Origin: Rhizobium sp. R634
GTDB taxonomy: Bacteria > Pseudomonadota > Alphaproteobacteria > Rhizobiales > Rhizobiaceae
DNA length: 64,000 bases
Assembly: GCF_002211305.1 (NCBI RefSeq)
Contig: NZ_LOKW01000008.1
Span: 1-64,000, forward strand
Direction: 5' to 3'
The position numbers were made by a program, and so were the translations under genes. Below, in pieces: positions 17,786-27,001 of this stretch. Under the pieces are notes generated by a model. It worked only from the letters and a program-made list of their open reading frames with translations. It made no database searches and was not told where the DNA came from. How positions within the stretch are numbered: position 1 is the stretch's first letter; every line of letters begins with the position of its first letter.

Positions 17786-20269
17786 TCAAACGCGCTCGAC
17801 GAAGCCGTCCAAAACCCGCTTCTGGCCGGCGCGATCGAATTCGATCGTCAGCTTGTTGCCTTCGATGCCGGTGATGTTGCCGTTGCCGAATTTCAGGTGG
17901 AAGACGCGGTCGCCGAGGGTGAAGCGCGACGGTTCGGAGGAGGTGGATTTCGCCACCAGTTCGCCCTCGATCGTGCGCCCCTTCGGGCCGCTTTCGCCGT
18001 AGCCGATGCGCTCGACGGCGTGGCCGGAGCGGGTGCCCCAGTTGTCGCGGGTGGCGTCGGTCTTGTTGGCCTGGGCGCGTTTCCAGCCGGGCGTGGAATA
18101 GGAGTTGGAGAAGGGGTCGGCCTTGTCGAAGCGGGACTGGCCGTAGCCGCCGCGGCCGTAGCCGCCGTAGCTCTGTTCCATCTCGGCGACCTCGACATGG
18201 CTTTCCGGCAGCTCGTCGAGAAAGCGCGAGGGCAGGGTCGATTGCCAGAGGCCATGGATGCGGCGGTTGGAAACGAACCAGATATGGCAGCGGCGCTTGG
18301 CGCGCGTGATGCCGACATAGGCGAGCCGCCGTTCTTCTTCCAGGCCGGCGCGGCCGCTTTCATCCAGCGAGCGCTGATGAGGAAACAGGCCTTCCTCCCA
18401 GCCGGGCAGGAAGACAGTGTCGAATTCCAGGCCCTTGGCCGAGTGCAGCGTCATGATCGAGACGGCGTCGAGGTTCTCGTTGGTCTCCGCGTCCATGACG
18501 AGGGAGACGTGCTCGAGAAAGCCCCGCATCGACTCGAAGCTTTCCATCGAGCGGATGAGTTCCTTCAGGTTTTCCAGGCGGCCGGGCGCCTCGGCGCTCT
18601 TGTCGTTCTTCCACATGTCGGTATAGCCGGACTCTTCGAGGATCTGCTCGGCAAGTTCGGTATGCGGTGTGTTTTCAAGCAGTTCCTGCCATCGGCGGAA
18701 AGATTGAATCACGTCGAAGAGGGCTTTGCGCGCCTTCGGCTTCAGTTCGTCTGTCTCGATGATGTCGGCGGCGGCGGCTAGCATCGGTATGTCGCGGGCG
18801 CGGGCATAGTCATGCAGGGCGCGCACAGTCGTATCGCCGAGGCCGCGCTTTGGCGTGTTGATGATGCGCTCGAAGGCGAGGTCGTCGGCCGGCTGAGCGA
18901 CCAAGCGGAAATAGGCCATGGCATCGCGGATTTCGAGGCGCTCGTAGAAACGCGGGCCGCCGATGACGCGGTAGTTGAGACCGAGGGTAACGAAGCGGTC
19001 TTCGAACTCGCGCATCTGGAAGGAGGCGCGCACCAGGATCGCCATGTCGTTCAGCAGGTGCTTGTCGCGCTGAACCTGCTCGATCTCCTCGCCGATGGCG
19101 CGGGCTTCCTCCTCCGAATCCCAGGAGGCGTGGACCTGCACCTTGACGTCCTCGGGATCGGCGCGGTCGGTGAACAGCGTCTTGCCCAGGCGGCCTTCAT
19201 TATGGGCGATCAGATGGGCGGCGGCACCGAGAATATGTTCGGTCGAGCGGTAGTTGCGCTCCAGCTTGATCACCTTGGCGCCGGGGAAATCCTTCTCAAA
19301 ACGCAGGATGTTGTCGACCTCCGCGCCGCGCCAACCGTAGATCGACTGGTCGTCGTCGCCGACGCAGCAGACATTCTGCGGCTCGCCCTTGGGGCGCTGG
19401 GCGAGAAGCCGCAGCCACATATATTGCGCGGTGTTGGTGTCCTGATACTCGTCGACGAGAATATAGCGGAAGCGGCCGTGATATTCCTTGAGCAGATCCG
19501 GGTTCTTGCGGAAGATCGCGATCGGGTGCATCAGCAAGTCGCCGAAATCGCAGGCGTTCAGCGTCGTCAGGCGCGCCTGATAGGCGAAATAGAGATCGCG
19601 GCCGCGGCCGTTGGCGAAGGCGCGGGCGTCGCCCTCGGGAATATCGGCCGGGCCGAGCCCCTTGTTCTTCCAGGTGTCGATCATGCCGGCGAACTGCTTG
19701 GCCGGCCAGCGCTTGTCGTCGAGCCCTTCGGCCTGGATCAGCTGCTTGATCAGGCGCACGACGTCGTCGGTGTCGAGAATGGTGAAATCGGAGCGCAGGC
19801 CGACGAGCTCGCCGTGGCGGCGCAGGAGCTTGACGCCGATCGAGTGGAAGGTGCCGAGCCAGGGCATGCCTTCGACGGCGCCGCCGACGAGGAGCGCGAT
19901 GCGCTCCTTCATCTCGCGCGCGGCCTTGTTGGTGAAGGTGACGGCTAGGATCTGCGAGGGAAAGGCGCGGCCGCTCGACAGAATATGGGCGATACGCGTC
20001 GTCAGCACGCGCGTCTTGCCGGTACCGGCGCCGGCGAGCACGAGCACCGGGCCTTCCAGCGCTTCGACGGCTTCGGTCTGCTCGGGATTCAGGCCGGCCA
20101 GATAATCCGGCCGTTTGCCGCCGTCGCGGGCCGCCATGGCGCGGGCGGCGATGCCGCCGGATGCAATGCTTCCCGAGGCCGGCGCCTTTTCCGACGGCGC
20201 CTGCGGCTTGCGCGGCATCTCGCCCGGCTCTTCATCGAAGAAGGGAATATCGTCGAAACTGTTGCTCAT
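17786..20269 (-). CDS. uvrD: ATP-dependent DNA helicase UvrD/PcrA
   Basis: An 827-residue superfamily 1A 3'-5' helicase used in nucleotide-excision and mismatch repair and in removing RecA or polymerases. Motifs seen: Q motif LNPEQTEAVEA, Walker A AGAGTGKT (79-86), motif Ia TFTNKAAREM, Walker B VDEYQDTN, motif III DDQSIYGWRGA, motif IV LERNYRST, motif V TLHSAKGLEFD and motif VI YVGITRAKRR. A 60-residue low-complexity N-terminal extension precedes the helicase core. The C-terminus (GDRVFHLKFGNGNITGIEG) is the Tudor-like domain that binds RNA polymerase in PcrA/UvrD. It begins 222 bases from the divergent VOC gene. Confidence 0.97.
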   Translation of the reverse strand: MSNSFDDIPFFDEEPGEMPRKPQAPSEKAPASGSIASGGIAARAMAARDGGKRPDYLAGLNPEQTEAVEALEGPVLVLAGAGTGKTRVLTTRIAHILSSGRAFPSQILAVTFTNKAAREMKERIALLVGGAVEGMPWLGTFHSIGVKLLRRHGELVGLRSDFTILDTDDVVRLIKQLIQAEGLDDKRWPAKQFAGMIDTWKNKGLGPADIPEGDARAFANGRGRDLYFAYQARLTTLNACDFGDLLMHPIAIFRKNPDLLKEYHGRFRYILVDEYQDTNTAQYMWLRLLAQRPKGEPQNVCCVGDDDQSIYGWRGAEVDNILRFEKDFPGAKVIKLERNYRSTEHILGAAAHLIAHNEGRLGKTLFTDRADPEDVKVQVHASWDSEEEARAIGEEIEQVQRDKHLLNDMAILVRASFQMREFEDRFVTLGLNYRVIGGPRFYERLEIRDAMAYFRLVAQPADDLAFERIINTPKRGLGDTTVRALHDYARARDIPMLAAAADIIETDELKPKARKALFDVIQSFRRWQELLENTPHTELAEQILEESGYTDMWKNDKSAEAPGRLENLKELIRSMESFESMRGFLEHVSLVMDAETNENLDAVSIMTLHSAKGLEFDTVFLPGWEEGLFPHQRSLDESGRAGLEEERRLAYVGITRAKRRCHIWFVSNRRIHGLWQSTLPSRFLDELPESHVEVAEMEQSYGGYGRGGYGQSRFDKADPFSNSYSTPGWKRAQANKTDATRDNWGTRSGHAVERIGYGESGPKGRTIEGELVAKSTSSEPSRFTLGDRVFHLKFGNGNITGIEGNKLTIEFDRAGQKRVLDGFVERV

Positions 20270-20491
20270 GGCGCGTAATGTAGTGATTCGGGAGGGAAAG
20301 ACCAGAAAAGATGTTCTGCTTTCATTCCCGAGCCGCCGGCTATCCCAAGGGGTTTGCCCAGGGCGGCAGGGCCACCGGGCGAGGCAGGGCGGAAAATTCC
20401 AGCCGCTGCCTGTCGGAATCCACGCCTTCGGCGCGTCCTTGGAGCATCGGGCCTAGTGTCCGGACCAAAGCTCGTCAACAAGGAGGCTGCC

Positions 20492-20968
20492 ATGCCGAAG
20501 ATCGTTTCAACTCTCTGGTTCGCCGAGGAAGCGCGCGAAGCCGTCGAATTCTACGTGTCGATTATTCCGGACTCCCGGATCGGACGCACCACCATATTGC
20601 CGGCCGAAACGCCGAGCGGGCCTCCCGGCAGCGTCGAGCTGATCGAATTCACGCTTGCCGGCCAAGCCTTTGTTGCGATGAAAGCCGGCCCGTTCGACAG
20701 CTTCAATCATTCCTTCTCGGTTGCCGTTCTGCTCGACAGCCAGGCCGAGATCGATCGGATCTGGGATGCGTTTCTCGCCAATGGCGGCACGCCGGAGGCC
20801 TGCGGCTGGCTCAAGGACCGCTGGGGCCTCTCCTGGCAGATCGTGCCGCGCGCGCTTTCCGAGATGGTCGCCGATAGCGACCGCGAGCGGGCCAAACGCG
20901 TCACCGAGGTGATGCTCGGCATGGTCAAGATCGATATGTCAGCGCTGGAGAAAGCGTTCGCCGGCTGA
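20492..20968 (+). CDS. VOC-superfamily PhnB-like protein
   Basis: A 158-residue protein of the PhnB/3-demethylubiquinone methyltransferase-like glyoxalase fold. It reads KIVSTLWFAEEAREAVEFYV at the start, with LIEFTLAGQAFVAMKAGP and CGWLKDRWGLSWQIVP, which are hallmark segments of this group. The name used for the family is historical; the members are not methyltransferases and their role is unclear. The start at 20492 has a perfect AGGAGG six bases upstream. A terminator-like hairpin follows at 21046. Confidence 0.9.
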   Translation: MPKIVSTLWFAEEAREAVEFYVSIIPDSRIGRTTILPAETPSGPPGSVELIEFTLAGQAFVAMKAGPFDSFNHSFSVAVLLDSQAEIDRIWDAFLANGGTPEACGWLKDRWGLSWQIVPRALSEMVADSDRERAKRVTEVMLGMVKIDMSALEKAFAG

Positions 20969-21045
20969 GGGGTGATTCCGCTCGTGGTATGGTGAGAAAT
21001 CTCCTGAATTCCAGGGCGCGCGCTGGTCGTCAGAGCGACGCGCCC

Positions 21046-21073
21046 GCCGGCCGGTGCTGCCGGTCGGCGTTTT
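21046..21073 (+). terminator. Probable terminator after the VOC gene
   Basis: Stem GCCGGCCGG / CCGGTCGGC with one G-U pair and a five-base loop TGCTG, followed by GTTTTCG. A second inverted pair, GGGCGCG / CGCGCCC, lies just upstream. It is 77 bases after the VOC stop and well upstream of prkA. Confidence 0.6.
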
Positions 21074-21353
21074 CGCCGGAACTCGAATCACGGGCGACAT
21101 TGCACACCTTTTTGACATTCATGTCACGTCGCGAAATGTGCTGATACCGCAGTGCCCCCGTTCTCAACTACAATAATAAACAGTTTCGCAGAGTTCAAAA
21201 AAGATCCGGTGCATGCACATCTTTGTGCATTGCCAGAAACAGCCGGTGAGCGTGGAATATACCTACGAAACTATTGATTCTCAGGAACGCTGTAGCCATC
21301 TCGATGGTTATAGGGACACCTGGAGCCTGTGGCAGAACCTTATTGGAGGGCCC
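21074..21353. other. Leader and promoter region of the prkA operon
   Basis: About 280 bases with no gene. A TTGACA (21112-21117) is followed by no acceptable -10 at 16-18 bases, and I found no match to the GGAAC/CGTT boxes of the alphaproteobacterial general stress sigma factor. The ribosome-binding site GGAGGG (about 21344-21350) precedes the prkA ATG. The control signal stays unidentified. Confidence 0.4.
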
Positions 21354-23297
21354 ATGCTGAGTGAATCCGTATTCGATGCGTTCACCCGCAGTTACGAAGC
21401 GCGCCGCGAAACCGACATGTCGGTGGCGGAATATCTCGATCTCTGCAAAAAAGAACCGATCGCCTATGCCAATGCGACCGAGCGCTTGCTCGCCGCGATA
21501 GGCGAGCCGCAGATGGTCGATACCGCCAGGGACGCGCGCCTTGGCCGGATCTTCATGAACAGGACGATCCGGGTCTATCCGGCTTTCGCCGGCTTCCACG
21601 GCATGGAAGAGACGATCGAGCGTATCGTTTCCTTCTTCCGCCACGCCGCGCAGGGGCTCGAAGAACGCAAGCAGATCCTTTATCTCCTCGGTCCCGTCGG
21701 CGGCGGCAAATCGTCCCTGGCGGAACGGCTGAAGCAGCTGATGGAGGTTCATCCGATCTACGTCCTGAAGGCAGGCGATGAGATCAGCCCGGTTTTTGAG
21801 AGCCCGCTGAACCTCTTCGATCCCGAGACGATGGGATCTCTGCTACAGGAGCAATACGGCATTCCGCAGCGGCGCCTGAGCGGGCTGATGAGCCCGTGGT
21901 GCGTGAAGCGGCTCGATGATTTCGGCGGCGATATTTCCCGCTTCCGCGTCGTCAGGATCCAGCCGTCGCGGCTGCGCCAGATCGCCATCGCCAAGACCGA
22001 GCCCGGCGATGAGAACAACCAGGATATCTCCTCGCTGGTAGGCAAGGTCGATATCCGCAAGCTGGAGACCTATTCGCAGAACGACCCCGACGCCTACAGC
22101 TATTCGGGCGGTCTCAACCGCGCCAACCAGGGCATTCTCGAATTCGTCGAGATGTTCAAGGCGCCGATCAAGATGCTGCATCCGCTGCTGACCTCGACGC
22201 AGGAAGGCAATTACATCGGCACCGAGAATATCGGCGCCATACCCTTCTCGGGCATCGTGCTCGCGCATTCGAACGAAGCGGAATGGCAGACCTTCAAGGC
22301 CAACAAGAACAATGAGGCCTTCATCGACCGCATCTGCGTGATCAAGGTGCCTTACTGCCTGCGGGTGACGGAAGAGCAGAAGATCTATGAGAAGCTGATC
22401 GAGGGATCGGAACTTGCGGATGCACCATGCGCGCCCGCGACGCTCGAAATGCTCGCCCGCTTCTCCGTGCTTTCGCGCCTGCGCAAGCACGAGAACTCGA
22501 CCTTCTTCTCGAAGATGCGCACCTATGACGGCGAAAGCCTGAAGGAAACCGATCCGCGCGCCCGCAGCGTGCAGGAATATCGGGATGCCGCCGGCATCGA
22601 CGAGGGCATGGACGGGATCTCGACCCGCTTTGCCTTCAAGGTGCTGGCCTCGACCTTCAACCACGACACGACCGATATCGGCGCCGATCCTGTACATCTG
22701 ATGTATGTGCTCGAGCAGGCGATCCGCCGGGAGCAGTTTTCCGACGATACCGAGAAGCGTTATCTGGAGTTCATCAAGGCCGATCTTGCGCCTCGTTACG
22801 CAGAGTTCATTGGAAATGAAATCCAGAAGGCTTATCTTGAGTCCTATGCGGACTACGGACAGAACCTGTTCGACCGCTATGTGGACTATGCCGATGCCTG
22901 GATCGAAGATGTGGACTTCAAGGATCCCGATACCGGCCAGCTTCTCGATCGCGAGCTCCTCAATCAGGAACTGACGAAAATCGAAAAGCCCGCCGGCATC
23001 GCCAATCCGAAGGATTTCCGCAACGAAATCGTCAAGTTCTGCTTGAGATCGCGGGCAGCCAACGGCGGAAAGAATCCGTCATGGACGAGCTACGAGAAAA
23101 TCCGGGAGGTTATCGAAAAGCGAATGTTCTCGCAGGTCGAGGATCTTTTGCCGGTCATTTCCTTTGGATCGAAGAAGGATTCGGAAACCGAAAAGAAGCA
23201 CAGCGAATTCGTCTCGCGCATGGCCGCGCGGGGATACACGGAACGGCAGGTTCGGCGCCTTGTCGAGTGGTACATGCGCGTCAAACAGGCAAGCTAA
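21354..23297 (+). CDS. prkA: PrkA (YeaG)-family AAA+ serine protein kinase
   Basis: A 647-residue cytosolic protein close in length to E. coli YeaG (644). The AAA_PrkA domain carries the Walker A GPVGGGKSS (about 113-121), and the central region NRANQGILEFVEMFKAPIKM and the C-terminal kinase-like domain are typical. Family members have been linked to starvation and stress adaptation and to sporulation control in Bacillus; whether they act as kinases or as AAA+ proteases is debated. GGAGGG precedes ATG 21354. It is followed by yeaH and spoVR in one operon, the conserved three-gene set. Confidence 0.95.
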   Translation: MLSESVFDAFTRSYEARRETDMSVAEYLDLCKKEPIAYANATERLLAAIGEPQMVDTARDARLGRIFMNRTIRVYPAFAGFHGMEETIERIVSFFRHAAQGLEERKQILYLLGPVGGGKSSLAERLKQLMEVHPIYVLKAGDEISPVFESPLNLFDPETMGSLLQEQYGIPQRRLSGLMSPWCVKRLDDFGGDISRFRVVRIQPSRLRQIAIAKTEPGDENNQDISSLVGKVDIRKLETYSQNDPDAYSYSGGLNRANQGILEFVEMFKAPIKMLHPLLTSTQEGNYIGTENIGAIPFSGIVLAHSNEAEWQTFKANKNNEAFIDRICVIKVPYCLRVTEEQKIYEKLIEGSELADAPCAPATLEMLARFSVLSRLRKHENSTFFSKMRTYDGESLKETDPRARSVQEYRDAAGIDEGMDGISTRFAFKVLASTFNHDTTDIGADPVHLMYVLEQAIRREQFSDDTEKRYLEFIKADLAPRYAEFIGNEIQKAYLESYADYGQNLFDRYVDYADAWIEDVDFKDPDTGQLLDRELLNQELTKIEKPAGIANPKDFRNEIVKFCLRSRAANGGKNPSWTSYEKIREVIEKRMFSQVEDLLPVISFGSKKDSETEKKHSEFVSRMAARGYTERQVRRLVEWYMRVKQAS

Positions 23298-23309
23298 TGC
23301 GGAGCCATT

Positions 23310-24584
23310 ATGCACATTGTCGACCGGCGGCTAAATCCGCGCGGTAAAAGTCTGGAAAATCGGCAGCGGTTCCTTCGACGCATGAAGGGCGCCGTGCAGC
23401 AGGCGGTCAAACGTTCTCTGCAAAACCGAAACATTCGAGATGTGCTCGACGGCGGGGAAATCAGCCTGCCGATCGATGGAATGGCCGAACCGAGCTTGAG
23501 AAGGGGCGACGGCGGCATCAGCGACCATATCCTGCCCGGCAACAGGGCCTTCGTGGAAGGCGATATACTTCCACGCCCCCCGGGCGGCAAGGGCGGCAAG
23601 CCGAAGGATGCCGGCGAGGGCGACGGCGAGGACGGCTTCCGCTTCGTGCTGACGCGCGAGGAGTTCCTCGACGTTTTCCTCGACGATCTGGAACTGCCCG
23701 ATCTCGCCAAGCGGCGGCTTGCCGAGACCGAGGAGGAAACGCCTTTCCGGGCCGGCTATTCCGTCTCGGGATCGCCGTCCAACATCGCCGTCGGCCGCAC
23801 AACGCGGCTGGCGATGATGCGCCGCATCGCGCTTCGCCGCCCGCGTCCTCAGGAAATCGAAGACCTGCAGCGGCAGATCGAGGAATGCGAGGACGAGGAG
23901 ATCCGCCTGGGGCTTGAGGCAAAGCTCAAGACCCTGGAGGAAAAAAGCCGGCGCATTCCCTACATCGACCCGCTTGACGTGAGGTATCGGCGCTTCGAAA
24001 GCGAGCCGAAGCCGGTGGCGAAGGCCGTGATGTTCTGCCTCATGGACGTCTCGGGTTCCATGTCGGAACACATGAAGGACCTGGCGAAGCGGTTCTACCT
24101 GCTGCTCTATCTCTTCCTGTCGAAGCGCTACAAGAAGGTGGAAATCGTCTTCATCCGCCACACCGACAGGGCCGAGGAGGTCGACGAGGAGATCTTCTTC
24201 TACGGCCCGGCGACGGGCGGCACGCTGGTCTCCAGCGCGCTGGCGGCGATGCGCGGGATCATCGCGGCGCGGTTCGACCCGACCGAGTGGAACATTTACG
24301 GCGCCCAGGCCTCGGACGGTGACAACGCCCATTCTGACGGCAGCTTGAGCGGCCAGCTGTTGCGGGAGATTTTGCCGCTCTGCCAGTATTTCGCCTATAT
24401 CGAAGTCGGCGAAGAGGGCGGCGACTCTTCCATATCCCGTTCGCCGCTTTGGACGCTCTACGAGGGCATCCGCTCCGAACTCCTGCCGCTTTCGATGCGT
24501 AAGGTCTGCCGGCGAAGCGAGATCTTCCCGGTTTTCCACGATCTCTTCCAGAAACGCGAGGCACAATCGAAGGTGACGCCATGA
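23310..24584 (+). CDS. yeaH: YeaH/DUF444-family von Willebrand factor A protein
   Basis: A 424-residue protein matching YeaH (427 residues in E. coli). N-terminal half basic and poorly structured with a glycine-rich stretch (about 90-110), then a vWA-like domain with the metal-ion site MDVSGSMSE (about 245), which suggests a metal-dependent protein-protein contact. It begins 12 bases after prkA and overlaps spoVR by four bases (ATGA), so all three proteins are made together. The likely role is as the partner of PrkA; the biochemistry is unknown. Confidence 0.94.
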   Translation: MHIVDRRLNPRGKSLENRQRFLRRMKGAVQQAVKRSLQNRNIRDVLDGGEISLPIDGMAEPSLRRGDGGISDHILPGNRAFVEGDILPRPPGGKGGKPKDAGEGDGEDGFRFVLTREEFLDVFLDDLELPDLAKRRLAETEEETPFRAGYSVSGSPSNIAVGRTTRLAMMRRIALRRPRPQEIEDLQRQIEECEDEEIRLGLEAKLKTLEEKSRRIPYIDPLDVRYRRFESEPKPVAKAVMFCLMDVSGSMSEHMKDLAKRFYLLLYLFLSKRYKKVEIVFIRHTDRAEEVDEEIFFYGPATGGTLVSSALAAMRGIIAARFDPTEWNIYGAQASDGDNAHSDGSLSGQLLREILPLCQYFAYIEVGEEGGDSSISRSPLWTLYEGIRSELLPLSMRKVCRRSEIFPVFHDLFQKREAQSKVTP

Positions 24585-26131
24585 CCACGACGCTGAGGGC
24601 GAAAGAGCTGCTGCTGTTCGACGGCGCCGACTGGGACTTCACGACACTGCAGCGCATTCACGATGCCTGCGAGGACATTGCGATCGGCGAGCTCGGCCTC
24701 GACGTCTATCCGAACCAGATCGAGGTCATCACCTCCGAGCAGATGCTGGATGCCTATTCCTCGACCGGCATGCCGCTCTTTTACCGCCACTGGTCCTTCG
24801 GCAAGCATTTCGCCCATCACGAAGCCTTCTATCGCCGCGGCATGCGCGATCTTGCCTATGAGATCGTCATCAACAGCTCGCCCTGCATCTCCTACCTGAT
24901 GGAGGAGAACACGGCGACGATGCAGACGCTCGTCATCGCGCATGCGGCTTTCGGCCATAATCACTTCTTCAAGAACAACTATCTCTTCAAGCTCTGGACC
25001 GATGCGGAAGGCATCCTCGACTATCTCGATTTCGCCAAGGGTTATATCGCCCGCTGCGAGGAACGTTACGGCGAAGTGGCCGTCGAGCGCACGCTGGATG
25101 CCGCCCATGCGCTGATGTCGCACGGTGTGCACCGCTATGCGGGCAAGAATACCGTCGATCTTCGCCAGGAGGAGAAGCGGCAGCAGGAGCGCCGCGCCCA
25201 CGAAGAGAAGATGTACAATGATCTCTGGCGCACCGTGCCCGTCGGCAAGGCGAAGAAGGCGGGAGACATCGGGCTGGAAAAGCGGCGGGCGGCACTTGGC
25301 CTTCCACAGGACAATATCCTTTATTTCCTCGAGAAAACCGCGCCGCGGCTGCAGCCATGGCAGCGTGAGATCCTGCGCATCGTTCGCCATGTCGCGCAAT
25401 ATTTCCATCCGCAGCGGCAGACCAAGGTGATGAACGAGGGAACCGCCACCTATGTCCATTACCAGATCATGAACCGGCTGCACGATCGCGGGCAGATCAG
25501 CGACGGAAACTTCCTGGAATTCCTGAAATCGCACGCCAATGTCGTGTTCCAGCCGAATTACGACGACCGGCGGTTCTCGGGCTTCAATCCCTATGCGCTC
25601 GGTTTTGCGATGATGCAGGACATCGAGCGGATCGTGACGGCGCCGACGGAAGAGGACCGCGCATGGTTCCCCGATATCGCGGGGCGCGGCGATGCGATGG
25701 GCGTGCTGCGCGACATCTGGGCCAATTACCGGGACGAGAGCTTCATCAGCCAGTTTCTGAGCCCGAACCTGATGCGGCAGCTCAGGCTGTTCCATCTCTA
25801 TGACGATCCGGAGCAGACCGAAGGCATACTGGTTTCGGCGATCCACAACGAGCGCGGTTATCTCCGCATCCGCCGCCAGCTCTCCCGCGAATACGATATC
25901 GGCTGGACCGATCCGGCTATCGACATCGTCGATGTCGACCTCGCCGGCGACCGCCGCCTGCTGTTGCAGCACATCGTCATGAACGGCTGCTATCTCCAGG
26001 AAACCGACATGAAGCAGGTGCTGCAGCATCTCGCCGATCTATGGGGCTACGACGTCCTGCTTCAGGAAATCGACGGCTCTAACGTCGTGGCGAGGGAGCA
26101 TACGGCAAGCCCGCGCAAGATCGTTCAGTGA
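24581..26131 (+). CDS. SpoVR/YcgB-family protein
   Basis: A 516-residue cytosolic protein like E. coli YcgB (510) and Bacillus SpoVR. Clear family segments include DWDFTTLQRIHDACEDIA, the histidine-rich YRHWSFGKHFAHHEAFYRRG, NHFFKNNYLFKLW, and the NEGTATYVHYQIMNRLHDRG region, whose HxxxE-like spacing resembles a metal-binding peptidase-like core. Function unsolved: SpoVR affects cortex formation in Bacillus, yet this organism does not form spores. It ends the operon; the next gene lies 77 bases on with its own control site. Confidence 0.94.
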   Translation: MTTTLRAKELLLFDGADWDFTTLQRIHDACEDIAIGELGLDVYPNQIEVITSEQMLDAYSSTGMPLFYRHWSFGKHFAHHEAFYRRGMRDLAYEIVINSSPCISYLMEENTATMQTLVIAHAAFGHNHFFKNNYLFKLWTDAEGILDYLDFAKGYIARCEERYGEVAVERTLDAAHALMSHGVHRYAGKNTVDLRQEEKRQQERRAHEEKMYNDLWRTVPVGKAKKAGDIGLEKRRAALGLPQDNILYFLEKTAPRLQPWQREILRIVRHVAQYFHPQRQTKVMNEGTATYVHYQIMNRLHDRGQISDGNFLEFLKSHANVVFQPNYDDRRFSGFNPYALGFAMMQDIERIVTAPTEEDRAWFPDIAGRGDAMGVLRDIWANYRDESFISQFLSPNLMRQLRLFHLYDDPEQTEGILVSAIHNERGYLRIRRQLSREYDIGWTDPAIDIVDVDLAGDRRLLLQHIVMNGCYLQETDMKQVLQHLADLWGYDVLLQEIDGSNVVAREHTASPRKIVQ

Positions 26132-26169
26132 TGACCTGTCGGTAAAAGTCTTGTTCGGTATTGGTCGGC

Positions 26170-26179
26170 GGTATATACC
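26170..26179. promoter_or_regulatory. Palindromic operator candidate for vapBC
   Basis: A perfect 10-bp palindrome GGTATATACC 29 bases before the vapB start, embedded in the only AT-rich part of the spacer. VapB antitoxins bind such short palindromes to autorepress. The partially matching GGTAGCTATCC directly downstream could be a second half-site. Confidence 0.5.
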
Positions 26180-26208
26180 ATGGTAGCTATCCTGATCCGG
26201 AGGCCATC

Positions 26209-26472
26209 ATGGCAACAAGAACAGCCAAGATTTTTACAACTGGTCGCAGCCAGGCTGTCAGACTCCCCGCGGAGTTCCGCTTCGAGGGGAACGAAGTCTT
26301 CGTCCGTCGCGATCCAAAAACCGGCGACGTCATTCTGTCACGCAAGCCGGATTCGTGGGATGGTCTGTTCGAACTCTATGGCAAGGATCCGGTTCCGGAC
26401 GATTTTCTAGGGGCAGACGACCGTTGGCAGCTACCGCATGATCGCGATCCGTTCGAGGGCTGGAAGGAATGA
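26209..26472 (+). CDS. vapB: VapB-type antitoxin (AbrB/SpoVT fold)
   Basis: An 87-residue antitoxin. The N-terminal swapped-hairpin DNA-binding domain reads [20 protein letters not shown], followed by [20 protein letters not shown]; the acidic, Trp-containing C-terminus ([13 protein letters not shown]) should wrap the toxin. CCGGAGG gives a strong ribosome-binding site for ATG 26209. The stop overlaps the vapC start by four bases (ATGA). Confidence 0.92.
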   Translation: MATRTAKIFTTGRSQAVRLPAEFRFEGNEVFVRRDPKTGDVILSRKPDSWDGLFELYGKDPVPDDFLGADDRWQLPHDRDPFEGWKE

Positions 26473-26882
26473 CGGCCTGGATGCTCGATACCAATATCGT
26501 CAGCCATATCATCAAGGGCGATCGGCCGGAGATTATCGACCGATTGGCCGCGCTTCCGATGGAGGACATCGTCATCTCATCAGTCACGGAAGGGGAGCTG
26601 CTTTACGGTCTCGCTAAGCGTGGATACCCGAAGGCGCTGTCGGAGAGGATCAGACAATTCCTGCTCCGGGTCGACGTCCTCCCTTGGGATCACGATGTTC
26701 CGCGAACCTACGGCGACCTGCGCGCCACCTGCGAATCCAAGGGGGTAACCTTGGCACCGCTCGATATGATGATTGCCGCTCATGCCGTCGCAACCGACGC
26801 GACCCTGGTCACACGCGACAAAGCTTTTGCTCAAGTTTCGGACCCTTTGAAGACCGACAGCTGGGCAAGCGAACGAAGCTGA
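26469..26882 (+). CDS. vapC: VapC-type PIN-domain ribonuclease toxin
   Basis: A 137-residue PIN-domain toxin. The acidic active-site residues are in place: Asp in [11 protein letters not shown], Glu in VTEGELLYG, Asp in [12 protein letters not shown] and Asp in [11 protein letters not shown]. VapC enzymes cut tRNA or rRNA to stop translation; the target here cannot be read from sequence. Coupled to vapB by ATGA overlap. Convergent with the MFS gene, 119 bases away. Confidence 0.94.
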   Translation: MTAWMLDTNIVSHIIKGDRPEIIDRLAALPMEDIVISSVTEGELLYGLAKRGYPKALSERIRQFLLRVDVLPWDHDVPRTYGDLRATCESKGVTLAPLDMMIAAHAVATDATLVTRDKAFAQVSDPLKTDSWASERS

Positions 26883-27001
26883 CGTTTACGTTGCCTTTTG
26901 AAAGCTTGTACTCGTGGCTTCGAGCTTTCGAGATCGCGCCTGTTGATGACGATCTTCACGACTTCCGTGGGGAAGCGGCAGCGCCGCCCTCGCGTGAGCC
27001 G

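Noticed and set aside
21112..21140. TTGACA promoter for prkA
   Set aside because: No -10-like hexamer at 16-18 bases downstream.
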